DNA of 64,000 nt, from assembly GCA_963589785.1 (NCBI GenBank), contig CAVAMJ010000002.1, forward strand, positions 189,287 to 253,286. The letters run 5' to 3'. Shown here piece by piece: positions 1 to 8,003 of the stretch. A program made the position numbers and the translations under genes. Within the stretch, counting starts at the first letter, position 1, and each line of letters opens with the position of its first letter. A model generated the notes under the pieces. It worked only from the letters and a program-made list of their open reading frames with translations. It did no database searches and was not told where the DNA came from. The stretch is from SIG603 sp963589785. GTDB taxonomy: Bacteria > Bacillota > Clostridia > Oscillospirales > Acutalibacteraceae.

Positions 1-704
1 TTTCTGATCTTTTCGGTATCGGTTTCTGTCATTTTGATTTTCCGTTTACCGACATGGACATAGTGCGTTTCGCCGTCCGTGTGAAGTTCGGAGAAGCTTT
101 TTTCTTTTCTGCTTAAAAGCACAGCCACAAACTGGGCAGAAAGTGCATTTAGCATAGCGCCCGTCATTTCTTTTTGATTAAGGAGCTGTTCGATTTTAAG
201 AAGTATATCCCTTAGCTCCTGGGAAAGATTATGATAACGGACATTCGGTCTTATGAAGTCGAGTGAGTCTTTTTTACAGCCGAGAAACGGAAGAATATTC
301 TCTTTCAGATATTTCTTGTTGACAGAGACCTCCACGCCTCTGAAGCGCTGACCCTTTTTCCAGCAGTTTATGCCGCCCCTGGACTCCTCCATAGCAAGAA
401 AAGCTGACGGATGAGAGATTGGCAAAAGCTTTTTATCCTTGAACGAATAGGTTATTCCCTCGTAGATAATTCCGAAATGCAAAAAAGCCGACTCATAGTC
501 GAACTCCGATATTAAGTCTGACGGGATTGTGTAATCCCCCGTTCCACACTGAATTTCATCCAGTGAGCCTAAAATATGAATAGTGCCCACATCCGAACTA
601 TTCCATATCTGCTCATTATTTTGCCGAAAAGTGCACTCAAGTCCGATTTTTCTGTAAAAATACAGTCCATAGTCCTTTGGATTTGTCGTTTTATAAAAAC
701 TCAT
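1..704 (-). CDS. AraC-family transcriptional regulator, N-terminal part (runs off window)
   Basis: An open frame of 234 codons starts at an ATG at 704 and continues past position 1 without a stop. The translation (MSFYKTTNPKDYGLYFYR...) looks like the ligand-binding half of an AraC/PchR-type regulator: a beta-rich N-terminus, then a helical linker with the pattern PNVRYHNLSQELRDILLKI, and near the window edge MTETDTEKIRK, typical of the residues just before the AraC helix-turn-helix. The DNA-binding domain itself would lie outside the window, so family membership is inferred from the N-terminal half. It has a good promoter of its own, and a small palindrome (TTAGT-4-ACTAA, 751-764) lies between that promoter and the start codon. 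Confidence 0.7.
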   Translation of the reverse strand, partial: MSFYKTTNPKDYGLYFYRKIGLECTFRQNNEQIWNSSDVGTIHILGSLDEIQCGTGDYTIPSDLISEFDYESAFLHFGIIYEGITYSFKDKKLLPISHPSAFLAMEESRGGINCWKKGQRFRGVEVSVNKKYLKENILPFLGCKKDSLDFIRPNVRYHNLSQELRDILLKIEQLLNQKEMTGAMLNALSAQFVAVLLSRKEKSFSELHTDGETHYVHVGKRKIKMTETDTEKIR

Positions 705-773
705 AAGCTTAACAGCCTTCTTTTACTTTGATTTGTATCGATAAAAATAGTTAGTTTTGACTAATTCTAATTT

Positions 774-802
774 ATTTTAGCACAATCAAATATGACTGTC
801 AA
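774..802 (-). promoter_or_regulatory. Sigma-A-type promoter of the AraC-family gene
   Basis: On the minus strand TTGACA (802-797) is followed after 17 bp by TAAAAT (779-774), about 70 bp upstream of the ATG at 704. Confidence 0.7.
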
Positions 803-824
803 AAAATCGCTGTAAAGAAAATGC

Positions 825-861
825 AAAAAACGGCTCTGCCCAAAACACAAAGCCGTTTTTT
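825..861 (-). terminator. Bidirectional terminator after tRNA-Ser
   Basis: A 9-bp stem (AAAACGGCT at 827-835 with AGCCGTTTT at 851-859) has T-runs on both strands. It ends the tRNA-Ser transcript on the minus strand, just ahead of the AraC promoter. Confidence 0.75.
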
Positions 862-911
862 AATACTTTTATATAACAAAAAAGAGATAAGCTTTCGCTT
901 ATCTCTTTGGC

Positions 912-993
912 GCAGAGGATGCGACTCGAACGCACAATGCATTGCTGCACACCACATTTCCAATGTGGCTCCTTACCATTAGAATACCTCTGC
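912..993 (-). tRNA. tRNA-Ser (GGA)
   Basis: The minus strand folds into a cloverleaf with a 7-bp acceptor (GCAGAGG/CCTCTGC), an anticodon stem CCACA/TGTGG with loop TTGGAAA (anticodon GGA), a long variable arm closed by a TGCA-GCAA-TGCA hairpin, and a T-loop TTCGAGT. The long variable arm fits serine. The D-arm (TTCTAATGGTAAGGA) is short and looks more like a class I tRNA. CCA is not encoded. Confidence 0.85.
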
Positions 994-1059
994 ATCTCTA
1001 ATCGACTTGTTTATTATACTCATTCAGAACGAAAAAGTCAAGCATTATTTTTAATTTTT

Positions 1060-1572
1060 TTATAATTCTTTTCCGAGAACATTTTTAACATATTCTCTGT
1101 ACCCTTGCTCTAAAATTCTGAAATCGCAACTATTATCGGTTAATTGCTGTTTTTTATTCGATATAACCATTTCATATATTCTGTTTGCTTTTCTCTGAAT
1201 TCGCTCAGCATTATCCATACAAAACCTATATTCCTTGTTCAGCAGGAGGCGGTATTTTTCATCCTCTATATCTTTAATAATCAATCTTTCAATACATTCC
1301 TCGGGCACAGGAATCATATAATTAAATCGTAATGATCCTTTTATTTCTTTTTCATCTCCAGGCACAAGAATTAAAATATTGGCTTCCTGATTTCTGTCAA
1401 AAGATGATACCGAAACATAATATTTTATGTCATTAACCTGTAAAACCGCACCAAAAGCAAATTTATTTCTATCGTTATATCTTATGTTAGGCACCTTTGT
1501 AACTCCCCTGTTCTCTTTCTCATACTTCTGGAGATACCTAACATATTCCTCATTTACTCTGTAAAAATCCAT
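1060..1572 (-). CDS. Type III toxin-antitoxin system toxin, ToxN/AbiQ-family endoribonuclease
   Basis: This 170-residue protein starts MDFYRVNEEYVRYLQKYE, carries the segment SLRFNYMIPVPEECI in its middle, and ends in a Lys/Arg-rich helical part with FRILEQGYREYVKNVLGK. These features, order and length match the ToxN/AbiQ toxins, endoribonucleases that act in abortive phage defence and are held inactive by a repeated RNA. The context supports this: directly upstream lie two tandem 36-nt repeats followed by an intrinsic terminator, the classic toxI-terminator-toxN layout. The start follows GAGGAG. Family assignment is from memory of the family; the subfamily (toxIN or cptIN-like, the latter also having few repeats) is not resolved. 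Confidence 0.85.
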   Translation of the reverse strand: MDFYRVNEEYVRYLQKYEKENRGVTKVPNIRYNDRNKFAFGAVLQVNDIKYYVSVSSFDRNQEANILILVPGDEKEIKGSLRFNYMIPVPEECIERLIIKDIEDEKYRLLLNKEYRFCMDNAERIQRKANRIYEMVISNKKQQLTDNSCDFRILEQGYREYVKNVLGKEL

Positions 1573-1591
1573 ATCATACTCCTCGCAGTAT

Positions 1592-1625
1592 AAAAAAAAC
1601 AGGGAGACAATATATTATCTCCCTG
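1592..1625 (-). terminator. Leaky terminator between antitoxin RNA and toxin gene
   Basis: On the minus strand CAGGGAGA pairs with TCTCCCTG (1625-1618 with 1607-1600), followed by eight Ts. In type III systems such a terminator sets the excess of antitoxin RNA over toxin mRNA. Confidence 0.85.
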
Positions 1626-1627
1626 AA

Positions 1628-1699
1628 ATTAACGGTTCGCATTTTAAGCTGCGAAGCACTTAAATTAAAGGTTTGCACTCAAAGCTGCAACGCACTCAA
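1628..1699 (-). ncRNA. Type III antitoxin RNA, two tandem 36-nt repeats
   Basis: Read on the minus strand, 1699-1664 and 1663-1628 are two adjoining 36-nt units. They share the frame TT.AGTGC.T.GCAGCTT and end ..GCGAACC/..GCAAACC followed by .TTAAT. Unit length equals that of the known ToxI RNAs, which fold into pseudoknots that bind the toxin and are cut out by it. Only two units are present, fewer than in toxI of Pectobacterium. The transcript would start near 1720 from the promoter at 1726-1754. Confidence 0.85.
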
Positions 1700-1725
1700 A
1701 ACAAGCTCTTATCTTGTTCATTTAT

Positions 1726-1754
1726 ATTATATATGATTACAAATAAAAAGTCAA
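1726..1754 (-). promoter_or_regulatory. Strong promoter of the type III TA locus
   Basis: TTGACT (1754-1749), 17 bp, then a perfect TATAAT (1731-1726) on the minus strand, about 27 bp before the first antitoxin repeat. Confidence 0.85.
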
Positions 1755-1799
1755 CAATCGGTCAAATTGACAGTTCCTACCGGATTTATTTTTTTCGTT

Positions 1800-2170
1800 T
1801 TGAATTTATCTTTGTGTAAATAATTCGGCACGGAAAATGCCTGTCTGCGAACGCAAAGCGTTTTTGTCGTATTTTCTCTTTGCTGTATTTTACCTTCGTT
1901 TTTTAAGTTTCTTAGCATTCTTTATTTCTCTTTGTGCGAATAATCCGTCTGTCAAAGCCCAACCACGAACGCTTCGCGTTCTAAAAATGCATTCGCATTT
2001 TTGGTTAACTTTGCCAGCCTTTCTTCTTTTTTTATCGCTTCGCTCTGTTTTTCGTTTACGCTAATAATTAATTATTCATTATTAATTATTAATTATTAAT
2101 TAATCGTGGGCTCTGCCCACACCCGCTCGCTTTTTGCAAAAAGCGAAGCAAAAACTTTTGTGTTTTGTCT
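1800..2170 (+). repeat. Mosaic intergenic hairpin element, copy 1
   Basis: This copy contains, in order, a head hairpin (1829-1880), a branched module (1947-2019; closing stem around two inner hairpins GAACGC-ttc-GCGTTC and AAAAATGC-attc-GCATTTTT), an AT-rich TAATTATTAATT stretch, and the tail module (2105-2166; GTGGGC-tct-GCCCAC, then CGCTTTTTGC/AAAAAGCG). The same modules recur at about nine loci in the window. No convincing gene is seen here; the small open frames are by-products of repeat conservation. Confidence 0.85.
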
Positions 2171-2280
2171 TTGTGCTTTCTTTTTATATTGCTTTTTATC
2201 TTATGTTCATTTATTGACTTTACTCTCCTTTTGTTACATAATGTTATCGTTACCTTATCATCTATTAAGGAGGGATTGTA

Positions 2281-3150
2281 TTGAAAATTTCCGTCTCAAG
2301 CTACAGCTTCTTCAGTGCTATCAAAAGCGGTTTAATCACTCCGTTTGACTGCATCTCTAAGTCTAAGGAGCTCGGTTTCGATGCTATCGAATTTGTCGAT
2401 TTTATTAATTTCGATCAAAACGACCGTGCAAACTGGAAAGAGACTGCAAAAAATTTAAAATCTGAATGTGATCGTGTCGGTATTGAGATTTCTTCTCTCA
2501 CCGTCGGCGCAGACCTGCTTCAAAATCCTGACGAGGACTTAGAAAAGCTCAAGGAATTTCTCGATGTCGCAGAAATTCTCGGTGTTAAATACATGCGCCA
2601 TGATGCGACTGTCGGTTATCCCAGAAACTCAGACAAGTATGTTAGCTTTGACAGCGTTGTCGATGAGCTTGCCTCTCGTTTTCGAGTAATTACAGAGCTT
2701 GCCGAGAAAAAGGGCATTCGCACCATGACGGAGAACCACGGCTATTTCTCCCAGGATTCCGATCGAGTCGAGAAGCTTTACAGCAAGATAAATCACAAGA
2801 ATTTCGGTTTACTTTGCGACATCGGCAACTTCATGTGCGCTGACGAAGACCCCGCCCTCGCAGTCGCAAGGGTTGCTCCATATGCGATTTATGTGCACTG
2901 CAAGGACTTTATACTTAAGCCGTACTACTCTGAGGACCCCGGCGAGGGCTCATTCAAGACAAGAGCCGGAAACTACCTCATCGGCACGATAATCGGTCAC
3001 GGCAACGTGCCCGTCAAGCAGTGTCTTTCGATTTTGAAATCTTGCGGTTATGACGGCTACATCGCTGTCGAATTTGAGGGCATGGAAAATTCATTTGACG
3101 GAGTTCGCATAGGTGCGGACAACATTAGAAAGTACTGGTCACAAATCTGA
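2281..3150 (+). CDS. Sugar phosphate isomerase/epimerase family TIM-barrel protein
   Basis: A 289-residue protein of the xylose-isomerase-like (AP endonuclease family 2) TIM barrel fold. Typical elements are the early FDAIEFVDF strand, EITAEL..KGIRTMTENHGYF in the middle, and a metal-binding set of Glu/His/Asp (TENHG near 156, CDIGNF near 179, VHCKDF near 208, VEFEGME near 266). Such proteins epimerise or isomerise sugars or inositols; the substrate cannot be told. The start is TTG, preceded by a strong AAGGAGGG at 2267-2274, six bases away. Followed by pepT, probably in one transcript. Confidence 0.8.
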   Translation: MKISVSSYSFFSAIKSGLITPFDCISKSKELGFDAIEFVDFINFDQNDRANWKETAKNLKSECDRVGIEISSLTVGADLLQNPDEDLEKLKEFLDVAEILGVKYMRHDATVGYPRNSDKYVSFDSVVDELASRFRVITELAEKKGIRTMTENHGYFSQDSDRVEKLYSKINHKNFGLLCDIGNFMCADEDPALAVARVAPYAIYVHCKDFILKPYYSEDPGEGSFKTRAGNYLIGTIIGHGNVPVKQCLSILKSCGYDGYIAVEFEGMENSFDGVRIGADNIRKYWSQI

Positions 3151-3187
3151 TAGATTTATAAGTGATAAAAGAAAGGAAGTATTTAAA

Positions 3188-4402
3188 ATGTCAGTATTAG
3201 ATAAATTTTTGGACTGCGTAAGCTACGACACTAAGTCGGACGAATCATCAAGCACTATCCCTTCCACCCCGGGACAGAAAGTTCTTGGCGCACACCTTGT
3301 CGAGGTACTCAAGGAAATCGGCATTAAGGACGCTTTCATGAGCGAATACGGCTATGTTTACGGTACTCTCCCCGGCAACGTCAAGAAGGCTAAGACAGTC
3401 GGCTTTGTCGCACACATGGACACTGCAACTGAGATCAGCGGCAAGGACGTTAAGCCGAGAATTATCGAGAATTATGACGGAAGCGACATTGTTCTCAACG
3501 AGGAGCTTGGCATTGTCACTGAGGTTGCCGCTTTCCCGAACCTCAAGAATTACATCGGCAAGAAGCTTGTTGTAACAGACGGCACGACACTTCTCGGTGG
3601 TGACGACAAGGCGGGCATTGCAATCATTCTCGAGGCAGTCGAGGAGATCATCAAGGGAAATCTTCCTCACGGTGATGTCAAAATCTGCTTCACTCCTGAC
3701 GAGGAAATCGGCAGAGGTCCGGATAAATTTGACGTAAAGGGCTTCGGCGCAGACTTTGCATATACCGTTGACGGCGGTGCACTCGGCGGAGTTGAGTACG
3801 AGAACTTCAATGCGGCATCTGCACTTGTCGAGTTCACGGGCAGAAGCGTTCACCCGGGTTCTTCCAAGAACAAGATGATAAATGCCGCACTTCTCGCTGT
3901 CGAGTTTGCAAGCATGATGAATCCGAACGAGACACCTTCTCACACAGAGGGCTACGAGGGATTCAACCACTTAGGTCACATCAGCGGTGACGTCGAGCAC
4001 GCTTCGCTTGCATATATCATTCGTGACCACGACAGAGAGAAGCTTAACAAGAAAAAGGCAGATTTCGAGAGAATTGCCGCTTACATGAACGACAAGTACG
4101 AGACAAAGCCTGTTAAGCTCACTATCACAGATTCCTACGCAAATATGCGTGAGAAGATTTATCCCGACAATATGTTCATCATTGATCTTGTCTGCGAGGC
4201 TATGAAGAAGAACGGAGTCGAGCCGAACATCACTCCTATTAGAGGCGGCACAGACGGCGCAACTCTCTCATTCATGGGACTTCCGTGTCCGAACCTTTGC
4301 ACAGGTGACGAGAACGCACACGGCAGACACGAGTTTGTCTGCGTTGACAGCATGGAGAAAATCGTCGAGATTGTCAAGACAGTTATAAACGATGTCGAAT
4401 AA
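3188..4402 (+). CDS. pepT: Peptidase T (zinc tripeptide aminopeptidase)
   Basis: Cytoplasmic M20-family metallopeptidase that releases the N-terminal residue of tripeptides. The 404-residue frame has the family's metal and catalytic motifs in order: AHMDTA, GGDDKAGIA, TPDEEIGRG, VDGGALGG, RSVHPGS, and the C-terminal RGGTDGATLS and HGRHEF. The start was placed at the ATG at 3188 behind GAAAGGAAG rather than at an upstream in-frame ATG that would overlap the preceding gene. Its 3' end overlaps the next gene by 11 bp, suggesting translational coupling. Confidence 0.95.
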   Translation: MSVLDKFLDCVSYDTKSDESSSTIPSTPGQKVLGAHLVEVLKEIGIKDAFMSEYGYVYGTLPGNVKKAKTVGFVAHMDTATEISGKDVKPRIIENYDGSDIVLNEELGIVTEVAAFPNLKNYIGKKLVVTDGTTLLGGDDKAGIAIILEAVEEIIKGNLPHGDVKICFTPDEEIGRGPDKFDVKGFGADFAYTVDGGALGGVEYENFNAASALVEFTGRSVHPGSSKNKMINAALLAVEFASMMNPNETPSHTEGYEGFNHLGHISGDVEHASLAYIIRDHDREKLNKKKADFERIAAYMNDKYETKPVKLTITDSYANMREKIYPDNMFIIDLVCEAMKKNGVEPNITPIRGGTDGATLSFMGLPCPNLCTGDENAHGRHEFVCVDSMEKIVEIVKTVINDVE

Positions 4403-5375
4403 GCTTAGATTTGCGACTGTCGGCACGAGCCACATAGCAGAGTTATACGTTAAAGGTGCGCTTGATACGGGACTTTGGGAGCTCGCCGCCGTTTACTCGA
4501 GAAACTACGAAACAGGCAAAGCCTTTGCCGATAAATTCGGTTGTGAGAAGATATTCACAAGCCTTGATGAAATGGCAAAATCAAGTGAGATTGACGCCGT
4601 TTACATCGCAAGTCCGAATAAGTTTCATTTTGAGCAGAGCAAACTTTTCCTCGAAAACGGCAAACACGTCATATGCGAAAAGCCGCTTTGCTCCCACCTT
4701 GAGGACGCAGAAATACTCTTCGACACAGCAGAGAAAAACAATCTCATTTTGACGGAAGCCATGCTGTATATGCATGTACCTGCAAGAGATATTCTGAAAA
4801 GCGGACTTAACGAGTGCGGAAATATTCGAAGTGTTTTCATTAATTTTTCGAGAAAATCAAAACAGCTTGACCGCTTGCTAAGCGGAGAACTGCCGAATAT
4901 TTTTAATCCGAAAATGGAAGCGGGCGGACTCATGGACTTAGGCGTTTACTGCATTTACCCGGCAGTCGACCTCTTTGGCATGCCGAATGACACCGACATA
5001 AGCGCCTATAAACTCGAAACAGGCGCAGACGGATGCGGCACGGTGATATTTCACTATTCCGACAAGTGCGTGACTCTCTCCTACTCCAAGATAAGCGACA
5101 GCTTTTTGCCGAGCGAATTTCAGGGCGAGGGCAAAACTCTTTCAGTCGGCTCTGTCGGACTTCTCTCCGACATTAAGCTGATTTCTCATGACGGCACATC
5201 GAGCACACTTTTCACCGAAGAAGAAAAATTCAAACTTATGGGCTATGAAGCAAGAAATTTTTACGACTTCATCGGCGGAAATAAGCTTAATTTTTACAGA
5301 GAGTGCAAAGAAATGAGCACAAAGGTCTGCGGTTTACTCGAGAGTCTCAGAAAGAAAGCCAAGCTGTGGTTTTGA
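4392..5375 (+). CDS. Gfo/Idh/MocA-family NAD(P)-dependent oxidoreductase
   Basis: A 327-residue protein with an N-terminal Rossmann fold (VGTSHIAELY near residue 11), the family signature EKPLCSH near residue 95, and the C-terminal GFO_IDH_MocA domain (MEAGGLMDLGVYCIYPAVDLFG). Members oxidise or reduce sugars, inositols or biliverdin; the substrate is not evident. It is the last gene of the isomerase-pepT-oxidoreductase group and is followed by a terminator. Confidence 0.85.
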   Translation: MSNKLRFATVGTSHIAELYVKGALDTGLWELAAVYSRNYETGKAFADKFGCEKIFTSLDEMAKSSEIDAVYIASPNKFHFEQSKLFLENGKHVICEKPLCSHLEDAEILFDTAEKNNLILTEAMLYMHVPARDILKSGLNECGNIRSVFINFSRKSKQLDRLLSGELPNIFNPKMEAGGLMDLGVYCIYPAVDLFGMPNDTDISAYKLETGADGCGTVIFHYSDKCVTLSYSKISDSFLPSEFQGEGKTLSVGSVGLLSDIKLISHDGTSSTLFTEEEKFKLMGYEARNFYDFIGGNKLNFYRECKEMSTKVCGLLESLRKKAKLWF

Positions 5376-5412
5376 GTATTTAGTTTGGCTTGAATTAACA
5401 AATCAAATTAAT

Positions 5413-5450
5413 AAAGAGAAATACAGTTTTATTCTGTATTTCTCTTTTTG
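5413..5450 (+). terminator. Intrinsic terminator after the oxidoreductase gene
   Basis: A 14-bp perfect stem (5413-5426 with 5434-5447, AAAGAGAAATACAG) runs into a T tract, 38 bp after the stop. Confidence 0.9.
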
Positions 5451-5493
5451 TTTTTATTCTACGATTTAATTTTATTCCGTAATGAGGGCAATT

Positions 5494-5548
5494 GTGTTCA
5501 AGTTTGGAGTGTTTGTTCAAGTTTGGAGTGTTTGTTCAAGTGTGGAGT
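5494..5548. repeat. Short tandem repeat, about three 19-bp units
   Basis: Three near-identical units of the form gtttgttcaagtttggagt lie head to tail, followed by degenerate gtgtggagtt copies. Non-coding; between the terminator and mosaic element copy 2. Confidence 0.8.
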
Positions 5549-5571
5549 TTGGAGTGTTGAGTGTGGAGTTG

Positions 5572-5858
5572 ATTTGAAACCAACAATCTAAGCTGAATAA
5601 TTAATGATGAGCAAATACATTTTTGGTTCTGAATTTTCCTTTGCACAAATAATTCGGTACGGAAAATGTCCGTCTGCGAATGCTTCGCATTCTTGACGTA
5701 TTTTTCTTGCCTGTCTTTTTTTATTATCGCTTCGCTCTGTTTTTCGTTTACGTTAATTATTAATTCTTAATTATACATTATTAATTAATCGTGGGCTCTG
5801 CCCACACCCGTTCGCTTTTTTTGTAAAAAGCGAAACCAAAAACTTTTATGTTTTTACC
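5572..5858 (+). repeat. Mosaic intergenic hairpin element, copy 2
   Basis: This has a left module (TCTAAGCTGAATAATTAATG..) shared with copy 3, a head hairpin (5656-5709) whose two outer arms look as if they come from two different variants (GGTACGGAAAAT versus ATTTTTCTTGCC), an AT-rich part and the tail (5790-5855). Confidence 0.85.
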
Positions 5859-5887
5859 TTGTGTTCTTATTTATCTTTATGCTAATA

Positions 5888-5924
5888 AACCGCCCCGTGA
5901 CCTTAAATCACGGGGCGGTTTTTT
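5888..5924. terminator. GC-rich terminator hairpin, left copy
   Basis: The stem AACCGCCCCGTGA (5888-5900) pairs with TCACGGGGCGGTT (5908-5920), with a T-run on the plus strand and a weaker one on the minus strand. It probably ends the LRR gene on the minus strand. The 29-bp core (5890-5918) recurs exactly at 7953-7981, on the other side of that gene. Confidence 0.85.
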
Positions 5925-5931
5925 ACTGCGT

Positions 5932-7824
5932 TTATTTAGTTTTCACCGATTTAGTACTGCTCCATGATGAGAACAATTTAACACTCTTTCCGTCAACCAT
6001 AACGGTTTTGTATGTTCTTATCTTAACATAATATGTTGTTTTCCTGCTAAATCCTGTTATTTTTAATTTCGAGTTCGAGTTTCCTGAAACAGTCTTGTAA
6101 CCGTAAGAAGAAAAATTAGGATTTTTAGAATAAATGATTTGATATCCGCTTGTATTATTTTTCTGCGTATTCCAATATACTCTGAAACAGTTTGAATAAC
6201 CAGCTATTTTCTTGATAGTGGTCGACTTTGGAACAACATCAAAATAAAGATAACTCGAGCCTTGATAATCGCCCTTTAAAGTTACTTTTATTTTGTATCG
6301 TCCGACATTTTTTCTAACGGACGGATAAGACAGGACATAATCGGTATCTTTTTTTAGAACATTTCCCTTGCTGTTTTTAACGATTACAGTTGGCATTTTC
6401 GAACTGCCGTCATACGCAAACCTTGTTTTATCAAGTGATATGTTATTTGCCTTATAGACATTTACTGTTGATACATATCCACATTCTTTGCAAGTTCTTA
6501 TCTTTTTGCCATTCGCTGTTAATGTAGCTTTCTTTGTGGTCTTTGATTTATAGGAATGCTTGTGATCTTTTAGGCATATTACATTCGAATCATAGTCATA
6601 TGCACTTCCTAAAATCTCTCGCCAGGATGACAGTGAACCACCATATATAATTTTCAAATCGTCATTACAATTGGCAAATGCGTAATAACCGATATATGTC
6701 ACACTCTCCGAAACAGTTATTCGTTTCAGATTGTTACACCCAAAAAACATTCCATTCGGAATTGATGTAATTGAGCTTGGTATATCAACACTCGTCAAAC
6801 TTGAACAGTCAAAAAATGCCCCAAAATCAACCTCTGTCACACTTTCGGGTATCACCAAATTTTCAAGCGATGTGCATCCATCAAAAGCCTCGTAACCTAT
6901 CGATTTCACACTGTTTGGGATTGACACTGTTTTAAGCTTGCTGCAACCCCTAAAAACCTTGTAGCCTATAGACTTTACACCATAGGGAATTATTATCTCA
7001 CTGCTTAAATTGCTACAACCTTCAAACGCATTATCTCCAATTTTTCTTACACTGTCGGGAATTGTTATGCTCTTTAGTTTAGGGCATTCATAGAATGCAC
7101 TATCACCTATTGATTTGATACCATCGGGAAGTATTACGCTTCTTAAGTTTCCAAACCTATAAAATGCATATTTAGGTAATGAAGTAACACCTTTTTCAAT
7201 TTCAACTGTTTTTATTAAGTCTCGATAATTTCCCGACCAAGGAGAAAATATTTCATAATCATAATAATCCATATCACCGTTTCCGCTGATTGTAAGCTTT
7301 CCATCTTTATCAAGCTTCCATCTGATATTATTTACTAAGGTTCCCGACGCAATCAACGGCTTCGGTGTTGCAGTCGGCTTCACTGTCGGTGTTGCAGTCG
7401 GCTTCACTGTCGGTGTTGCCGTCGGCTTCACTGTTGGTGTTGCCGTTGGCTTCACTGTCGGTGCTGCTGTCGGCTTCACTGTCGGTGTTGCTGTCGGCTT
7501 CACTGTCGGTGTTGCTGTCGGCTCCACTGTCGGTGTTGCTGTCGGCTCCAAAGTCGGTTCGGCAACGGGTGAAGCTGTTGGTTCTGCAGACGGATTATTT
7601 ACTCCTTGAGAATTGTCCTCAGAACTCTCATTAGAACTTTCTTCAGACATCACATCTGAATACTCTTCTGTTTCGCTTACCTCTGAAAAATATCCACTCA
7701 CTTCACTTGAGGAAACTAATTCACTCGTTTCGTTAGTTTCGCTTATTTCATCCGCTAACACTGTCGACATTGTTGAAAATGCTAACATAAAACTCAGTAA
7801 CAACGATAAAAATCTTTTGTACAT
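5932..7824 (-). CDS. Secreted BspA-type leucine-rich-repeat surface protein
   Basis: A 630-residue protein with a signal peptide (MYKRFLSLLLSFMLAFSTMSTVLADE), a Ser/Glu-rich segment (about 27-75) with SEVSE-like units, a low-complexity run of PTATPTVK repeats (about 80-155), BspA-type LRR_5 repeats (about 160-410; e.g. IPDSVRKIGDNAFEGCSNL, IPNSVKSIGYEAFDGC), and a C-terminal fibronectin III-like domain (about 540-630). No LPXTG tail is present, so anchoring is unclear. BspA-like proteins bind host or bacterial surfaces; that role is inferred. Start ATG at 7824 follows GTGGAG. The SEVSE stalk resembles the pilus protein at 51741-53972. Confidence 0.85.
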   Translation of the reverse strand: MYKRFLSLLLSFMLAFSTMSTVLADEISETNETSELVSSSEVSGYFSEVSETEEYSDVMSEESSNESSEDNSQGVNNPSAEPTASPVAEPTLEPTATPTVEPTATPTVKPTATPTVKPTAAPTVKPTATPTVKPTATPTVKPTATPTVKPTATPKPLIASGTLVNNIRWKLDKDGKLTISGNGDMDYYDYEIFSPWSGNYRDLIKTVEIEKGVTSLPKYAFYRFGNLRSVILPDGIKSIGDSAFYECPKLKSITIPDSVRKIGDNAFEGCSNLSSEIIIPYGVKSIGYKVFRGCSKLKTVSIPNSVKSIGYEAFDGCTSLENLVIPESVTEVDFGAFFDCSSLTSVDIPSSITSIPNGMFFGCNNLKRITVSESVTYIGYYAFANCNDDLKIIYGGSLSSWREILGSAYDYDSNVICLKDHKHSYKSKTTKKATLTANGKKIRTCKECGYVSTVNVYKANNISLDKTRFAYDGSSKMPTVIVKNSKGNVLKKDTDYVLSYPSVRKNVGRYKIKVTLKGDYQGSSYLYFDVVPKSTTIKKIAGYSNCFRVYWNTQKNNTSGYQIIYSKNPNFSSYGYKTVSGNSNSKLKITGFSRKTTYYVKIRTYKTVMVDGKSVKLFSSWSSTKSVKTK

Positions 7825-7876
7825 AAAAACACTCCACTAATTTATAGAATAGAACGCACATTACTGTATACTTTTA

Positions 7877-7906
7877 AGTATATATATATATATATATCAA
7901 TGTCAA
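7877..7906 (-). promoter_or_regulatory. LRR-gene promoter with a (TA)n tract between -35 and -10
   Basis: On the minus strand TTGACA (7906-7901) is followed by an 18-bp spacer and TATACT (7882-7877). The alternating TA run occupies 7879-7897 (9.5 TA units), filling most of the spacer and overlapping the -10. A change of one unit shifts the spacer by 2 bp. Confidence 0.65.
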
Positions 7907-7952
7907 GAGTCTATGTAATGTTTATTTTTAAATTTAACACATTAACAAATCG

Positions 7953-7985
7953 CCGCCCCGTGACCTTAAATCACGGGGCGGTTGT
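7953..7985. terminator. GC-rich terminator hairpin, right copy
   Basis: The same 29-bp core as at 5890-5918. It lies 19 bp beyond the stop of the transporter gene at 8004, which it probably terminates on the minus strand. Similarity continues for a few bases on the right (ttactgc-tttatt). Confidence 0.8.
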
Positions 7986-8003
7986 TTACTGCTTTATTTT
8001 AAA

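Noticed and set aside
3248..3970. 240-codon minus-strand open frame opposite pepT
   Set aside because: The plus strand encodes a full peptidase T with all motifs; the antisense frame has no family resemblance.
5494..5548. Tandem 19-bp repeats as CRISPR or as an antitoxin RNA
   Set aside because: No spacers, no Cas or toxin gene beside them, and the units degrade to simple gtgtggagt sequence.
7365..7634. Repeat array in the LRR gene as a possible CRISPR
   Set aside because: The repeats are in-frame PTATPTVK codons of the protein, short and without spacers.
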